A stretch of DNA of 64,000 nt. It comes from Arthrobacter rhizosphaerae (GTDB taxonomy: Bacteria > Actinomycetota > Actinomycetes > Actinomycetales > Micrococcaceae). Every line of letters begins with the position of its first letter. The stretch's first letter is position 1. The notes beneath the pieces were generated by a model. The model saw only the letters and a program-made list of their open reading frames with translations. It was not told where the DNA came from and made no database searches. This document shows, one piece after another, positions 1 to 9,418 of this stretch. The stretch is from contig NZ_JALLAN010000009.1 in NCBI RefSeq assembly GCF_023062595.1, forward strand, positions 1 through 64,000, read 5' to 3'. A program made the position numbers and the translations under genes.

Positions 1-142
1 GAAAATCCTGGACCTGGGCCGCGAAAACTTCGCAGGCGGCAATGCGTCCGTCTTTAATATGGCTAAACAGGGGCCTCCGCCTCCGAGGGTTCCCTGGCCG
101 AGCGAAGCGAGGCGAGGGAGGCGGTGGGGATGGAGCTTTGAA
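1..142. other. unassigned edge segment with hairpin
   Basis: Non-assigned DNA between the window edge and sufT. A plus-strand frame enters at base 2 with GC-rich third positions over about 20 codons, so it could be the 3' end of a neighbouring plus-strand gene, but it meets no stop before running through sufT, so I do not call it. CCGCCTCC (77-84) pairs with GGAGGCGG (117-124) around a loop rich in GAGCGAAGCGAG-type sequence; this could terminate the suf transcript coming from the right or be a short interspersed repeat. Confidence 0.35.
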
Positions 143-475
143 TCAGATGTTGAACCCGAGGGCGCGCATCTGGTCCTTGCCGTCATCGGTGATCCGTTCG
201 GGACCCCATGGCGGCATCCACACCCAATTCAGACGCCATTCGTCCACAACACCGTCCAGTGCCTTGCCGACCTGCTCCTCGAGCACGTCCGTCAGCGGGC
301 ACGCAGCGGTGGTGAGCGTCATATCGATCAGCAGTGCGCCGTCGTCGTCGGAGTATTTCAACCCGTAGAGCAGTCCGAGGTCGACAATGTTAACCCCGAG
401 CTCCGGGTCAATGACGTCCTTGAGGGCCTCTTCGACATCCTCAAGGCCCGTCCGGGCGGTATTGATTTCGGTCAT
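143..475 (-). CDS. sufT: SufT-type Fe-S assembly factor (DUF59)
   Basis: 110-aa cytosolic protein of the DUF59/MIP18 family, which takes part in Fe-S cluster maturation or delivery. The family core is visible: DPELGVNIVDLGL near residues 23-35 and the MTLTTAACPL segment around 52-61, whose cysteine is the family's conserved one. Length is typical of stand-alone SufT/PaaD-like proteins. It is the last gene of the suf operon, 12 bases after sufC, with an AAGGACC ribosome site before the ATG. SufT closes many actinobacterial suf operons, which supports the call. Its exact biochemical activity is not shown by the sequence. Confidence 0.88.
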   Translation of the reverse strand: MTEINTARTGLEDVEEALKDVIDPELGVNIVDLGLLYGLKYSDDDGALLIDMTLTTAACPLTDVLEEQVGKALDGVVDEWRLNWVWMPPWGPERITDDGKDQMRALGFNI

Positions 476-487
476 GACTGGTCCTTA

Positions 488-1285
<798 letters not shown>

Positions 1286-1365
1286 GTGTCTTGTTCTCCT
1301 CTGCACCATGCCCTCCGGCTGCGGTGCTGTTTCTTGGCTAGAAGTTTTTAATGTGCGGTTGGCGA

Positions 1366-1725
1366 TTAGCTGAAGTTCGGGGCTTCGGCGCCATTGAGTA
1401 CGTTGCTGAAGTCCACATAGACGTCGTCGCCATCGATGGTGACCGCGAAAACCGGCACCGGGTCGTAGGCAGGCAGCTGAAGTGGCTCTCCTGTACGGAG
1501 ATCGAACTGGGATCCGTGACCCCAGCACTCGATCATGCAACCTTCGACTTCACCCTCCGAAAGGGAGACGTCCGCATGCGAGCAGGTATCGCCAATCGCG
1601 TGGATGTCACCCATCGAGTCCTTCACGATGGCGACGGGGTAATCGTCGATCAGGATCCGCAGTGCCTGCTTGAGTTTGATCTCACTGGCGCTGCAGACGA
1701 GGTCACCCTTCGGCTGTTCAGTCAT
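1366..1725 (-). CDS. Rieske-type ferredoxin in suf operon
   Basis: 119-aa small Rieske [2Fe-2S] protein resembling ferredoxin components of non-heme iron oxygenases. Both ligand boxes are present: C48-S-H50 and C67-WG-H70, the Cys-X-His and Cys-X2-His pattern. There is no signal peptide or membrane segment, so it is cytosolic. No oxygenase gene is nearby. It lies between sufD (20 bases upstream) and sufC (80 bases downstream), so it probably supplies electrons to, or is a client of, the Suf machinery. Its partner cannot be deduced from the sequence. Confidence 0.9.
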   Translation of the reverse strand: MTEQPKGDLVCSASEIKLKQALRILIDDYPVAIVKDSMGDIHAIGDTCSHADVSLSEGEVEGCMIECWGHGSQFDLRTGEPLQLPAYDPVPVFAVTIDGDDVYVDFSNVLNGAEAPNFS

Positions 1726-1745
1726 GTGGTGGTTTCCGTACCCGT

Positions 1746-3032
1746 TCAGTTATTGGTAGCGGCGAGCTCGCGCTCGACCGCGGCAGTGAGGCGCTCCTCG
1801 AGCGCCGGAACCTTGATCTTCTGGATGATTTCGTTCAGGAAGCCTCGAACCACCAGGCGGCGGGCGACCTCTTCCGAGATTCCGCGTGCCATCAGGTAGA
1901 ACAGGTGCTCGTCGTCGAAACGTCCGGTGGCGCTTGCGTGCCCCGCACCCTCGATCAGTCCGGTCTCAATTTCCAGGTTCGGAACAGAGTCGGCGCGGGC
2001 GCCATCCGTCAATACCAGGTTGCGGTTGGCCTCGTAGGTGTCCGTGCCTTCTGCTTCCTTACGGATGAGGACGTCGCCTACCCAGACGGTGTGGGCATTC
2101 TTGCCCTGCAGCGCACCCTTATACAGAACATTGGACTTGCAGTTGGCCACAGAGTGGTCAACGAACAGCCGCTGCTCAAGGTGCTGGCCGGCGTCGGCGA
2201 AGTACAGGCCCAGCAGTTCAACTTCGGCGCCGGTGGCAGTGAAGCGCGCTGACGGGGTCATGCGCACCAGGTCGCCACCCAGGCTCACCACGATGTGCTT
2301 GAACTTCGCGTCGCGGCCAAGCTTTGCCTGCTGTGAGGACGCGTGCACTGAATCGTCATGCCATTCCTGGAGGGAAATGACAGTGAGGTCAGCGCCGTCC
2401 CCCACCAGGATTTCGACGTTCTGCGAGACAACGGCGGTGCCTTGGTGATCAAGGACTACCACGGCCTTGGAGAACTTCTTCGCTTCGATGACGATGTGCT
2501 GTGCAGACGCCTCGGTGCCCTGGCCGGTGATCAGAACACTGATTTCATCCGTTACCTGAGCTTCAGCGGGCACCGTGATGACAGTTGCCTCAGTGAAGTT
2601 TTCCCAGGCATTGGCGGAGACCCTGTCCTCAGGAATCGCTGCGGAACCGATGCGCTTGTCGTTGCGGTCAACCGTTTCCACCAGGACTCCCAACGGCGCT
2701 GTGACAAGCACCTCGGGAGCAGTTCCGGTCAAGGCGTCCGTGTGGAGCCCGCGGAGGCGCTTCAGCGGTGTGAAGCGCCAGTCTTCCTCCATGCCCGTGA
2801 GCGGCTTGAAGTCGGCAAGGTTGTAGGACGTCAGGCGTCCGGCGCGTGAGCTGTCGGGAATCCCGACGCCGCCACCATGTGAGTGGCTCTTGGCGGAAGC
2901 TCCGGCCAACGGGGCCTTGGATTCAGCGGAATTGATGGGAGAAAGGCTCTCGCCCTCTTCGGTGAAACCGTTGATGAACGGCTGGGCTGACGGCGCGCCA
3001 ATGCGTGCCTTTTCAGTAGTGATATCAGTCAT
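1746..3032 (-). CDS. sufD: Fe-S scaffold subunit SufD
   Basis: 428-aa SufB/SufD family beta-helix protein, the partner of SufB in the SufBC2D scaffold. The C-terminal core shows the family pattern around ADSVPNLEIETGLIEGAGHA, with the histidine of GHASATG matching the functionally important SufD His near the SufB-SufD interface, followed by DDEHLFYLMARGISEEVA. The N-terminal 60 residues are variable and His/Ser/Gly rich. It starts 2 bases after sufB, so the two are probably translationally linked. Assignment to SufD rather than SufB rests on the shorter length, gene order and absence of the SufB cysteine motif. Confidence 0.94.
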   Translation of the reverse strand: MTDITTEKARIGAPSAQPFINGFTEEGESLSPINSAESKAPLAGASAKSHSHGGGVGIPDSSRAGRLTSYNLADFKPLTGMEEDWRFTPLKRLRGLHTDALTGTAPEVLVTAPLGVLVETVDRNDKRIGSAAIPEDRVSANAWENFTEATVITVPAEAQVTDEISVLITGQGTEASAQHIVIEAKKFSKAVVVLDHQGTAVVSQNVEILVGDGADLTVISLQEWHDDSVHASSQQAKLGRDAKFKHIVVSLGGDLVRMTPSARFTATGAEVELLGLYFADAGQHLEQRLFVDHSVANCKSNVLYKGALQGKNAHTVWVGDVLIRKEAEGTDTYEANRNLVLTDGARADSVPNLEIETGLIEGAGHASATGRFDDEHLFYLMARGISEEVARRLVVRGFLNEIIQKIKVPALEERLTAAVERELAATNN

Positions 3033-3034
3033 CG

Positions 3035-4498
3035 TTAACCGACGGATCCTTCCATCTGCAGTTCAATCAAGCGGTTCAGCTCGAGGGCGTATTCCATCGG
3101 CAGTTCACGGGCAATCGGTTCGATGAAGCCACGGACGATCATCGCCATGGCTTCGTCCTCACGCATACCGCGGGACATCAGGTAGAAGAGCTGTTCTTCA
3201 CTGACCCGGGAAACCGTTGCTTCGTGTCCCATAACGACGTCGTCTTCACGGATGTCGATGTACGGGTAGGTGTCCGAGCGGCTGATGGTGTCCACCAGCA
3301 GGGCGTCACAGCGGACGGTGTTCGCGGAGTGCTTGGCACCTTCGCGCACCTGGACCAGACCACGGTAGGCCGCACGGCCTCCACCACGGGCCACGGACTT
3401 GGACACAATCGAGCTCTTGGTGTTGGGCGCGATGTGGACCATCTTGGAGCCGGTGTCCTGGTGCTGGCCCTCGCCTGCGAAAGCGATGGACAGGGTTTCA
3501 CCCTTGGCATGCTCGCCCACAAGGTAAACGGCGGGGTACTTCATGGTCACCTTGGAACCGATGTTGCCATCGATCCACTCCATGGTGGCGCCCTCTTCGC
3601 AGATGGCGCGCTTGGTGACCAGGTTGTACACGTTGTTGGACCAGTTCTGGATGGTCGTGTAGCGGACGCGGGCGCCCTTCTTCACGATGATCTCCACAAC
3701 AGCCGAGTGCAGCGAGTCCGAGGTGTAAATCGGCGCGGTGCAGCCCTCAATGTAGTGAACATAGGAGTCTTCGTCCGCGATAATCAGGGTGCGTTCGAAC
3801 TGGCCCATGTTTTCCGTGTTGATACGGAAGTATGCCTGGAGGGGGATGTCTACGTGGACGCCCTTGGGCACGTACACGAAGGAACCGCCCGACCAGACGG
3901 CAGTGTTCAGGGACGCGAACTTGTTGTCACCCACGGGAATGATGGTGCCGAAGTACTCCTGGAAGATCTCAGGGTGCTCCCGCAGTGCAGTATCGGTATC
4001 AAGGAAGATGACGCCCTGCTTTTCAAGGTCTTCACGCAGCTGGTGGTAGACGACCTCGGACTCGTACTGGGCGGCGACGCCGGAGACCAGCCGCTGCTTT
4101 TCGGCCTCGGGGATGCCGAGCTTGTCATACGTGTTCTTGATGTCGTCCGGCAGGTCCTCCCAGCTGGTGGCCTGCTTCTCGGTGGATCGCACGAAGTACT
4201 TGATGTTGTCGAAGTCGATGCCCGACAGGTCCGCACCCCAGGTGGGCATGGGCTTGCGGTCGAAGTACTTCAGGCCCTTGAGGCGGAGGTCCAGCATCCA
4301 CTGGGGCTCGCTCTTTTTCTCCGAAATGTCCCGGACAACGTCCTCATTGATTCCACGGCGGGCGTTGGCGCCGACGTCGTTCTTGTCGGACCAGCCGTAC
4401 TCGTAGTTGCCGATTCCGTGGAGCTCGGGATTCTTTTCCAGAATCTCCGAAATCACAGTAGAGTCAGCAACCTTTTTCTCTGATAGTTGGTCCGTCAT
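3035..4498 (-). CDS. sufB: Fe-S scaffold subunit SufB
   Basis: 487-aa central scaffold subunit on which Fe-S clusters are assembled by SufBCD. Motifs include [19 protein letters not shown], the EGCTAPIY segment, and VRCDALLVD, whose Cys397 corresponds to the essential SufB cysteine. The start chosen is the ATG at 4498 (MTDQLSEKK), which overlaps the repressor stop as TGATG; the frame is open further upstream, but that stretch lies wholly inside the repressor gene. The first structural gene of the operon. Very secure. Confidence 0.97.
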   Translation of the reverse strand: MTDQLSEKKVADSTVISEILEKNPELHGIGNYEYGWSDKNDVGANARRGINEDVVRDISEKKSEPQWMLDLRLKGLKYFDRKPMPTWGADLSGIDFDNIKYFVRSTEKQATSWEDLPDDIKNTYDKLGIPEAEKQRLVSGVAAQYESEVVYHQLREDLEKQGVIFLDTDTALREHPEIFQEYFGTIIPVGDNKFASLNTAVWSGGSFVYVPKGVHVDIPLQAYFRINTENMGQFERTLIIADEDSYVHYIEGCTAPIYTSDSLHSAVVEIIVKKGARVRYTTIQNWSNNVYNLVTKRAICEEGATMEWIDGNIGSKVTMKYPAVYLVGEHAKGETLSIAFAGEGQHQDTGSKMVHIAPNTKSSIVSKSVARGGGRAAYRGLVQVREGAKHSANTVRCDALLVDTISRSDTYPYIDIREDDVVMGHEATVSRVSEEQLFYLMSRGMREDEAMAMIVRGFIEPIARELPMEYALELNRLIELQMEGSVG

Positions 4499-5361
4499 CA
4501 CGGCCTTTCTTGCAGATGGTTGGATACTTCGTCCGGGTTTTCCGGCAATACTTCTGAGGTCCCGGGTGCTGCGGGTGTTTCCCGCCCCTGAACCGCCGGT
4601 CGACCCGTAGGTATGTGGGTAGTACAAACATGCCCCCCGCGGGCCAACGTGGAGAGGCGGCGCACGTCAACGCCTACCAGCCGGGAAAAAACTTCGGTTT
4701 CCACGTCGCAGAACACCGGGAACTGGGCAGCGAGCTGTTGAACCGGGCAGTGGCCCTGGCAGAGCTGGACGCTGGAGAGCGCGGCGGGAAGGGGCGCCTT
4801 GGCTTCGATGGAAGCTGCGGATGAAACGTAACCGTCCCTGGAGAGGGCCGCGGACAGGGCCCGCGCCCTTGCAGTGATATCAGCCCCGGCTGCTTCAACT
4901 TCCGGAGCATAGCGGCGTTCCATATCGGAGAAACGCTCGACGGCGAACTCCCGGACTGCTTCCGAGCCAGCCATGTTCTCGAGCTGCTTGAGTGCAGAGC
5001 TTGCAATATTCAGGTAGTCGTCGCCGAGGCTCGACTGGCCCTGTGAGCTCAGAACATAACGGCGGGCGGGACGGCCTGCACCGGCGCCAGCCCTGGCCAC
5101 GCGCTTTACTTCGATCACTCCCCTGCGGGCGAGGTGATCAAGGTGGCGGCGGACTGCAGCCGGGGTGAAGCCCAGGAGGTCGCCAAGCTCAGCGGCACTC
5201 ACCGGTCCATGCTCCAGAACGGCGTTCAGAACGCGGTCGCGTGTACGCTCCTCAGCCTCGGCAGTTGCCGACGCCGGAACAGGGTGGAGCACCGCCGGCA
5301 CGCCTGCTGGCGCGCTGCGGCTGATCAAGCGCGCAGAAGTGGATGAGCTCATGGAATACAC
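4498..5361 (-). CDS. sufR: SufR-like Fe-S sensing repressor
   Basis: 287-aa regulator with an ArsR-type winged helix at about 45-90 ([20 protein letters not shown]) and a C-terminal cysteine-bearing domain: Cys201, Cys205, Cys218 and Cys246. Cys205-X12-Cys218 matches the spacing of cluster-ligating cysteines in known SufR proteins, so it probably binds an Fe-S cluster and represses the operon when clusters are sufficient. It heads the operon and overlaps sufB by one base (TGATG), the SufR position in mycobacteria and cyanobacteria. The start is GTG at 5361 or ATG at 5352. A palindrome at 5360-5377 lies over the likely promoter. Confidence 0.85.
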   Translation of the reverse strand: MYSMSSSTSARLISRSAPAGVPAVLHPVPASATAEAEERTRDRVLNAVLEHGPVSAAELGDLLGFTPAAVRRHLDHLARRGVIEVKRVARAGAGAGRPARRYVLSSQGQSSLGDDYLNIASSALKQLENMAGSEAVREFAVERFSDMERRYAPEVEAAGADITARARALSAALSRDGYVSSAASIEAKAPLPAALSSVQLCQGHCPVQQLAAQFPVFCDVETEVFSRLVGVDVRRLSTLARGGHVCTTHIPTGRPAVQGRETPAAPGTSEVLPENPDEVSNHLQERP

Positions 5362-5377
5362 AACATAATGATGTCGT
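5360..5377 (-). promoter_or_regulatory. candidate SufR operator palindrome
   Basis: ACAACAT-AATG-ATGTCGT: the arms match at 6 of 7 positions (one A/C mismatch). On the minus strand the palindrome contains TATGTT (5367-5362), a plausible -10 element lying 9 bases before the ATG at 5352. A repressor bound here would block its own operon. The site is proposed from symmetry and position only; it does not exactly match the published SufR sites I recall. Confidence 0.45.
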
Positions 5378-5397
5378 AATTTAGTCCCGGCATCCAG

Positions 5398-5416
5398 TAA
5401 GGCTAGGCTCGCCTGC
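5398..5416. promoter_or_regulatory. possible iron box (DtxR/IdeR type)
   Basis: TAAGGCTAGGCTCGCCTGC matches 13 of 19 positions of the DtxR/IdeR iron-box consensus TTAGGTTAGGCTAACCTAA, with the central AGGNTAGGCT part best conserved. It lies in the 130-bp divergent region between the suf repressor and the ABC exporter genes, so iron control of either side is plausible. The outer bases are degenerate and the match may be chance. Confidence 0.3.
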
Positions 5417-5481
5417 TCGCTGCCTCATTGTGATCTCGGACACCCCGGAACCCGGACTGAGTGCACTGCTACTACATCACG

Positions 5482-5496
5482 TAGAATGCTTTGGTG
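5482..5496 (+). promoter_or_regulatory. leaderless -10 element for ABC ATPase gene
   Basis: TAGAAT (5482-5487) ends six bases before the GTG start at 5494, and no ribosome-binding purine run lies between. This spacing puts the transcript start on the start codon, as in leaderless actinobacterial mRNAs. No convincing -35 was found. Confidence 0.55.
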
Positions 5497-6462
5497 CAAT
5501 CCCCCCAATCCACTGTTCTGTCCATAGACGGGTTAGTCAAGGACGTTGGTCCGCTCCCGGCCCTGGATGGCAAGATGCTCCGGATAGTGGGTGGCCTGTC
5601 CCTCGTGGCCGAACGCGGCAAGGTCACTGCCCTCCTGGGCGCCAACGGCGCTGGCAAAACCACCACGATTGAATGCGCACAAGGCCTTCAAAAACGCACT
5701 GGTGGAACTATCTCGCTGCTGGGGCAGGATCCGGATACAGCAGATGCAGGCCTTCGTTCCCGGGTAGGTGTGATGCTGCAGGATGGCGGACTGCCGCCGT
5801 CGGCCCGACCTATCCCGTTGCTCCGCCACATAGCGGGAATGTACCGGAACCCCTGGCCTCTGGACGAACTGATTCAGCGGCTGGGAATCGATACCTTCAG
5901 CAGGACCAGCGTGCGCCGTCTTTCCGGTGGGCAGAAGCAGCGCCTCGCCCTCGCTGCCGCCCTGGTGGGCCGGCCCGAGGTGCTTTTCCTTGACGAGCCA
6001 AGCGCAGGCCTGGATCCGCAGTCGCGCAACATCGTCTTTGAACTCATCACCGAACTGCGTTCGGCGGGGATGGGAATCATCCTTACAACCCACCTCATGG
6101 ACGACGCACAGCGTCTCGCCGACTACGTCTACATCATTGACGCCGGAAGGAACGTGGCCGAGGGAACCGTGGCGCAACTGCTGCAGCGGAACGTTTCGCC
6201 TGACCCGAGCCAACCTCACATCCGCACCCTCCTGTTCGAGGCGAGGCCAGGCCTGGACTTCACCGGTGTTTTTGCTCCCGGAATCGATGTCAGGGAGAGC
6301 AGGGCCGGCAGCTACTCCGCCACAGGTGCGCTCAGCCCGGAGGACCTTGCTGCTCTAACAACCTGGTGGGCAGCGCGCGGCATCATGCCAGGATCCCTGA
6401 GCCTGGAAGCCCGCAGCCTCGAAGATGTATTCCTCGACATTTCCGGAAGGGATATCCGATGA
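5494..6462 (+). CDS. ABC exporter ATP-binding protein
   Basis: 322-aa ABC ATPase of the drug/lipid-export class. Walker A GANGAGKT near 49-56, signature LSGGQKQR, and Walker B EVLFLDEPSAGLDP; after the nucleotide-binding domain comes a roughly 100-residue C-terminal extension ending in SLEDVFLDISGRD, typical of ABC-2 exporters. GTG at 5494 is preferred over TTG at 5491 because of the -10 element six bases upstream. It overlaps the permease gene by ATGA. A pair in this position, next to ctaA, is conserved in other actinobacteria, but the substrate is unknown. Confidence 0.9.
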   Translation: MQSPQSTVLSIDGLVKDVGPLPALDGKMLRIVGGLSLVAERGKVTALLGANGAGKTTTIECAQGLQKRTGGTISLLGQDPDTADAGLRSRVGVMLQDGGLPPSARPIPLLRHIAGMYRNPWPLDELIQRLGIDTFSRTSVRRLSGGQKQRLALAAALVGRPEVLFLDEPSAGLDPQSRNIVFELITELRSAGMGIILTTHLMDDAQRLADYVYIIDAGRNVAEGTVAQLLQRNVSPDPSQPHIRTLLFEARPGLDFTGVFAPGIDVRESRAGSYSATGALSPEDLAALTTWWAARGIMPGSLSLEARSLEDVFLDISGRDIR

Positions 6463-7217
6463 ACGCGACGCTCGGAGGCGCCCCTGCGCCGTTGTTCAAG
6501 CGGATTGCCCTGCAGGGCGGCTATGAAGCCCTGACGATGGTCCGGAACGGTGAACAACTGATTCTTGCCATCGTGCTGCCGCTCCTGGCCTTGGTAGGAC
6601 TGACCGTCACGCCCCTGCTGGACGGCCTGGGCGGCAGCCGGGTCGACGTCGCGGTGCCGGGCATCCTTGCTCTGTGCGCCATGTCCACCGGTTTCACGGG
6701 TCAAGGCATTGCGACCGGATTCGACCGCCGTTACGGCGTGTTGCGGTTCCTGTCCACCACCCCGCTGGGCCGGACGGGACTCATCGCAGGAAAGATCCTT
6801 GCGGTGCTGGCAGTCCTTGCTCTGCAGGTACTGGTGATTGGTTCAGTGGCCGCGATCCTGGGCTGGCAGCCCAATCCGGCAGGACTACTACCCGGCCTTC
6901 TCCTCCTTGTAATGGGTGGAGCGGCCTTCACGGCCCTGGGCCTGCTGGTCGCGGGCACGGTCCGACCCGAAGCAACACTGGCCATCACCAACCTGCTCTG
7001 GATTCTGCTCGGCGCCCTTGGCGGCATCGTGATCCCCGCCGAACGGCTTCCCGGCGCGGCTCAGCACCTGGTGCACTTTCTGCCCTCCGGCGCCCTTGGT
7101 GAGGCCTTGAGGGACGCACTGGTGCATGGCGCCGTCAACGCCCCGGCCGTTCTTGTCCTGCTGCTGTGGACGGCTGTCGCCGGCGTAGCGGCCACCCGTT
7201 GGTTCAAGTGGAATTGA
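6459..7217 (+). CDS. ABC-2 type transporter permease
   Basis: 252-aa integral membrane protein with about six hydrophobic segments, for example the stretches around LILAIVLPLLALVGL, ILAVLAVLALQVLVIG, LLLLVMGGAAFTALG and AVLVLLLWTAVAGVAA. It forms the membrane half of the exporter with the ATPase immediately upstream; the ATG overlaps the ATPase stop (ATGA), so the two are translationally coupled. ctaA begins 7 bases downstream, so all three probably share one transcript. The substrate cannot be read from the sequence; a role linked to heme or cytochrome oxidase assembly is only a suggestion from context. Confidence 0.88.
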   Translation: MNATLGGAPAPLFKRIALQGGYEALTMVRNGEQLILAIVLPLLALVGLTVTPLLDGLGGSRVDVAVPGILALCAMSTGFTGQGIATGFDRRYGVLRFLSTTPLGRTGLIAGKILAVLAVLALQVLVIGSVAAILGWQPNPAGLLPGLLLLVMGGAAFTALGLLVAGTVRPEATLAITNLLWILLGALGGIVIPAERLPGAAQHLVHFLPSGALGEALRDALVHGAVNAPAVLVLLLWTAVAGVAATRWFKWN

Positions 7218-7224
7218 GAAAACT

Positions 7225-8169
7225 GTGAGCACGGCGTCGCGCCTCCCCGGGATCGTGTCCCGGTTTACTTCCAAGCTCCCCGCATCCGTTGACAGAACAG
7301 TGCTCCGCCTCGCGGTCCTGTCCCTCATCGGCCAGACGATTCTGGTGGTGACCGGAGGAGCCGTACGCCTCACATCCTCAGGACTGGGCTGCCCCACGTG
7401 GCCGCGTTGCACCGCAGATTCTCTGGTCAACACTCCCGAAATGGGACTGCACGGCTTCATCGAGTTCGGCAATAGACTTCTCACCTTCGCCCTGGCGGCC
7501 GTTGCGGCCCTGATGCTGGTGTATCTGTGGAACCTGCGCAAGGAACGTCGTGACTTGTTCCTCCTCGCCCTCGGACTGCTGGCCAGCATCCCGGCGCAGG
7601 CCATCATCGGTGGAATCACTGTCCTCACCCAGCTCAACCCCTGGGTTGTCGGCCTGCATTTCCTCGTGTCCATGGGGCTGGTGGTGCTGGCAACATTGCT
7701 GGTTAACCGGGCTTATGGCAGGACGGGCCGGTTCCGCTCAATACAGTTGGCCCCCCTGCCTGGCGTGGCCCGCCCGCTGATGGCCGCCGTCGCACTTTTC
7801 TCTGCTGTTGCTGTTTGCCTGGGAGTTGTCGTGACAGGGGCCGGGCCGCACGCCGGCGATGCCGATGCCCCGCGCAACAACCTCGATTGGGATTTGTTCT
7901 CGCACATCCATGCCGTCCCGGCGTACCTGATCACCGCAGGCTCCGTGGTTGCGCTGTACCTCGTATTGCGGGAAAGGATCAACGGTCCCTTCCGTTCCGC
8001 CGTTTTCCTGCTGCTCTCGGTCACCGTGCTGCAGGCAGTCATTGGCTTCAGCCAGTACTACAACGGGATCCCAGCGCTCCTGGTTGGCACACACATGCTC
8101 GGCGCGGCGCTGCTGATTATCGCCGCAACCAACGCAGCGGACCTCGCCCGCTCAAGCCCGGTCAAATAA
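7225..8169 (+). CDS. ctaA: heme A synthase (CtaA/COX15)
   Basis: 314-aa polytopic membrane enzyme that oxidises the heme O methyl group to make heme A for aa3-type cytochrome oxidase. Eight hydrophobic segments are apparent, with heme-ligand histidines in LHGFIEFGNR, GLHFLVSMG, SHIHAVPAYL and GTHMLGAALL. GCPTWPRC carries the extracellular cysteine pair of the Bacillus-type enzyme. The GTG at 7225 follows the permease stop closely. It converges on ctaB, whose product makes the heme O substrate, so the two steps of heme A synthesis face each other. Confidence 0.93.
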   Translation: MSTASRLPGIVSRFTSKLPASVDRTVLRLAVLSLIGQTILVVTGGAVRLTSSGLGCPTWPRCTADSLVNTPEMGLHGFIEFGNRLLTFALAAVAALMLVYLWNLRKERRDLFLLALGLLASIPAQAIIGGITVLTQLNPWVVGLHFLVSMGLVVLATLLVNRAYGRTGRFRSIQLAPLPGVARPLMAAVALFSAVAVCLGVVVTGAGPHAGDADAPRNNLDWDLFSHIHAVPAYLITAGSVVALYLVLRERINGPFRSAVFLLLSVTVLQAVIGFSQYYNGIPALLVGTHMLGAALLIIAATNAADLARSSPVK

Positions 8170-8174
8170 CACCG

Positions 8175-8459
8175 GACGCTCCCTCAGATCCCGCCCGCAA
8201 ACACGAGACGCTCCCTCAGATCCCGCCCGCAAACACGAGACGCGCCCTCAGATCCCGCCAAAGCGTTTGTCGTTAGACGGCGGGACGTGAGGGAGCGTTC
8301 GGTGAAAACCTGCGAAACGTGAGGGAGCGTTTGTGCTTTAGCGGCGGGACGTGAGGGAGCGTTCGGTGAAAACCTGCGAAACGTGAGGGAGCGTTCGGTG
8401 AAAACCTGCGAAACGTGAGGGAGCGTTCGGTGAAAACCTGCGAAACGTGAGGGAGCGTC
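8175..8459. repeat. 32-bp period inverted repeat array
   Basis: This fills the gap between ctaA and ctaB. Nine copies of an 11-bp core: ACGCTCCCTCA at 8176 and 8208 and a variant ACGCGCCCTCA at 8240, then the reverse complement TGAGGGAGCGT at 8288, 8320, 8352, 8384, 8416 and 8448. Within each arm the period is exactly 32 bp, with 21-bp intervals of three sequence types, one of them present four times. The polarity flips about 8269, where CCCGCC (8254-8259) and GGCGGG (8279-8284) extend the inner cores into an interrupted hairpin. It is not coding (32 is not a multiple of 3) and not CRISPR (intervals repeat). It may terminate both convergent genes; its wider role is unknown. Confidence 0.9.
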
Positions 8460-8467
8460 CGGTGAGG

Positions 8468-9418
8468 CTAGCCGCCCATGATCGGCGAGCCGACGAACGG
8501 ATCGATGGCCAGGGCGATAAAGAGCAGGGTGAGGTAGCTGATGGAGCCGTGGAAAACCTTCATGGCACCCTTGTTCGAAACGTCTCCGGCCTGAGCCCTG
8601 GTATAGAGGGCGTGGGATTCGTAGAGGAACCATGCGCCTGCGAGTACGGCGGTTGCTGTGTAGACCCAGCCGGCGCCACCTGCGGGGACCATGAGCAGCG
8701 AACAGACCACCATGGCCCACGCGTAGAGGACCACCTGGACTGAAACCACGCGGGCCCCGGCGATGGCACCAAGCATGGGCACGTTGGCGTTCCGGTAGTC
8801 CTCGCCGTACCGCATGGAGAGCGGCCAGTAGTGCGGCGGGGTCCACAGGAAAATCACCATAAAGAGCACGACGGCGGGCCACTCAACGGTGTTGGTGACG
8901 GCGGCCCAGGCAATGAGGACGGGAAAGCACCCAGCAGCCCCGCCCCACACAATGTTCTGGGCCGTGCGCCGCTTCAGGATCATGGTGTAAATGACCACGT
9001 AGAAAAGGATGGCGCCGAGGCCGAGCCAGGCGGACAACGGGTTTGCGCCGAACCAGAGGATGGCAATCGCAGCGGCACCCAGGAGGGAAGCGAAAACCAG
9101 AGCTTCGCGGGGGGTGACCTCTCCCGTGACGAGAGGCCTCTTCTCAGTCCGGTGCATGAGTTTGTCGATGTCGCGGTCAATGTAGCAGTTGAAGGCGCCT
9201 GCACTGCCGGCGGCGAAGGCACCGCCAACCAGCGTCGCCAGGATGAGCCCGACAGATGGAAAGCCGCGCTCTGCATAGATCATGGTGGGGAGGGTGCTGA
9301 CCAGGAGAAGTTCAATGACTCTTGGTTTTGTGAGGGCCAGGTACGCCTTGGCTTTGCGGGCGATGCCTGCCTTCCCCGGAAGCCGGGCAGCGTTGAGAGG
9401 CGTATCGGTTGTACTCAC
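8468..9418 (-). CDS. ctaB: protoheme IX farnesyltransferase (heme O synthase)
   Basis: 316-aa UbiA-superfamily prenyltransferase that adds the farnesyl group to protoheme to give heme O, the step before CtaA. The prenyl-diphosphate/Mg site NCYIDRDID is visible around residues 80-88, followed by HRTEKRPL. About nine hydrophobic helices span the chain. The GTG start (MSTTDTPLN) has only a weak AGAG upstream. It is divergent from the tkt operon across a 514-bp gap. High confidence from motif and pairing with ctaA. Confidence 0.95.
   Translation of the reverse strand: MSTTDTPLNAARLPGKAGIARKAKAYLALTKPRVIELLLVSTLPTMIYAERGFPSVGLILATLVGGAFAAGSAGAFNCYIDRDIDKLMHRTEKRPLVTGEVTPREALVFASLLGAAAIAILWFGANPLSAWLGLGAILFYVVIYTMILKRRTAQNIVWGGAAGCFPVLIAWAAVTNTVEWPAVVLFMVIFLWTPPHYWPLSMRYGEDYRNANVPMLGAIAGARVVSVQVVLYAWAMVVCSLLMVPAGGAGWVYTATAVLAGAWFLYESHALYTRAQAGDVSNKGAMKVFHGSISYLTLLFIALAIDPFVGSPIMGG

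Noticed and set aside
1..145. Read-through or extension of sufT to the left edge
   Set aside because: The TGA at 143-145 is a normal stop at the family length, and the following codons look non-coding.
3224..4483. Plus-strand open frame of about 420 codons opposite sufB
   Set aside because: A typical antisense open frame of a high-GC gene; sufB is certain on the other strand.
8175..8459. CRISPR array
   Set aside because: The repeated core is only 11 bp, the intervals are themselves repeated, and no cas genes are in view.
8184..8882. Minus-strand open frame of 232 codons through the repeat array with repeating peptide
   Set aside because: It overlaps ctaB in another frame, and the repeat period (32) is not a multiple of 3, so the peptide changes frame at each unit.
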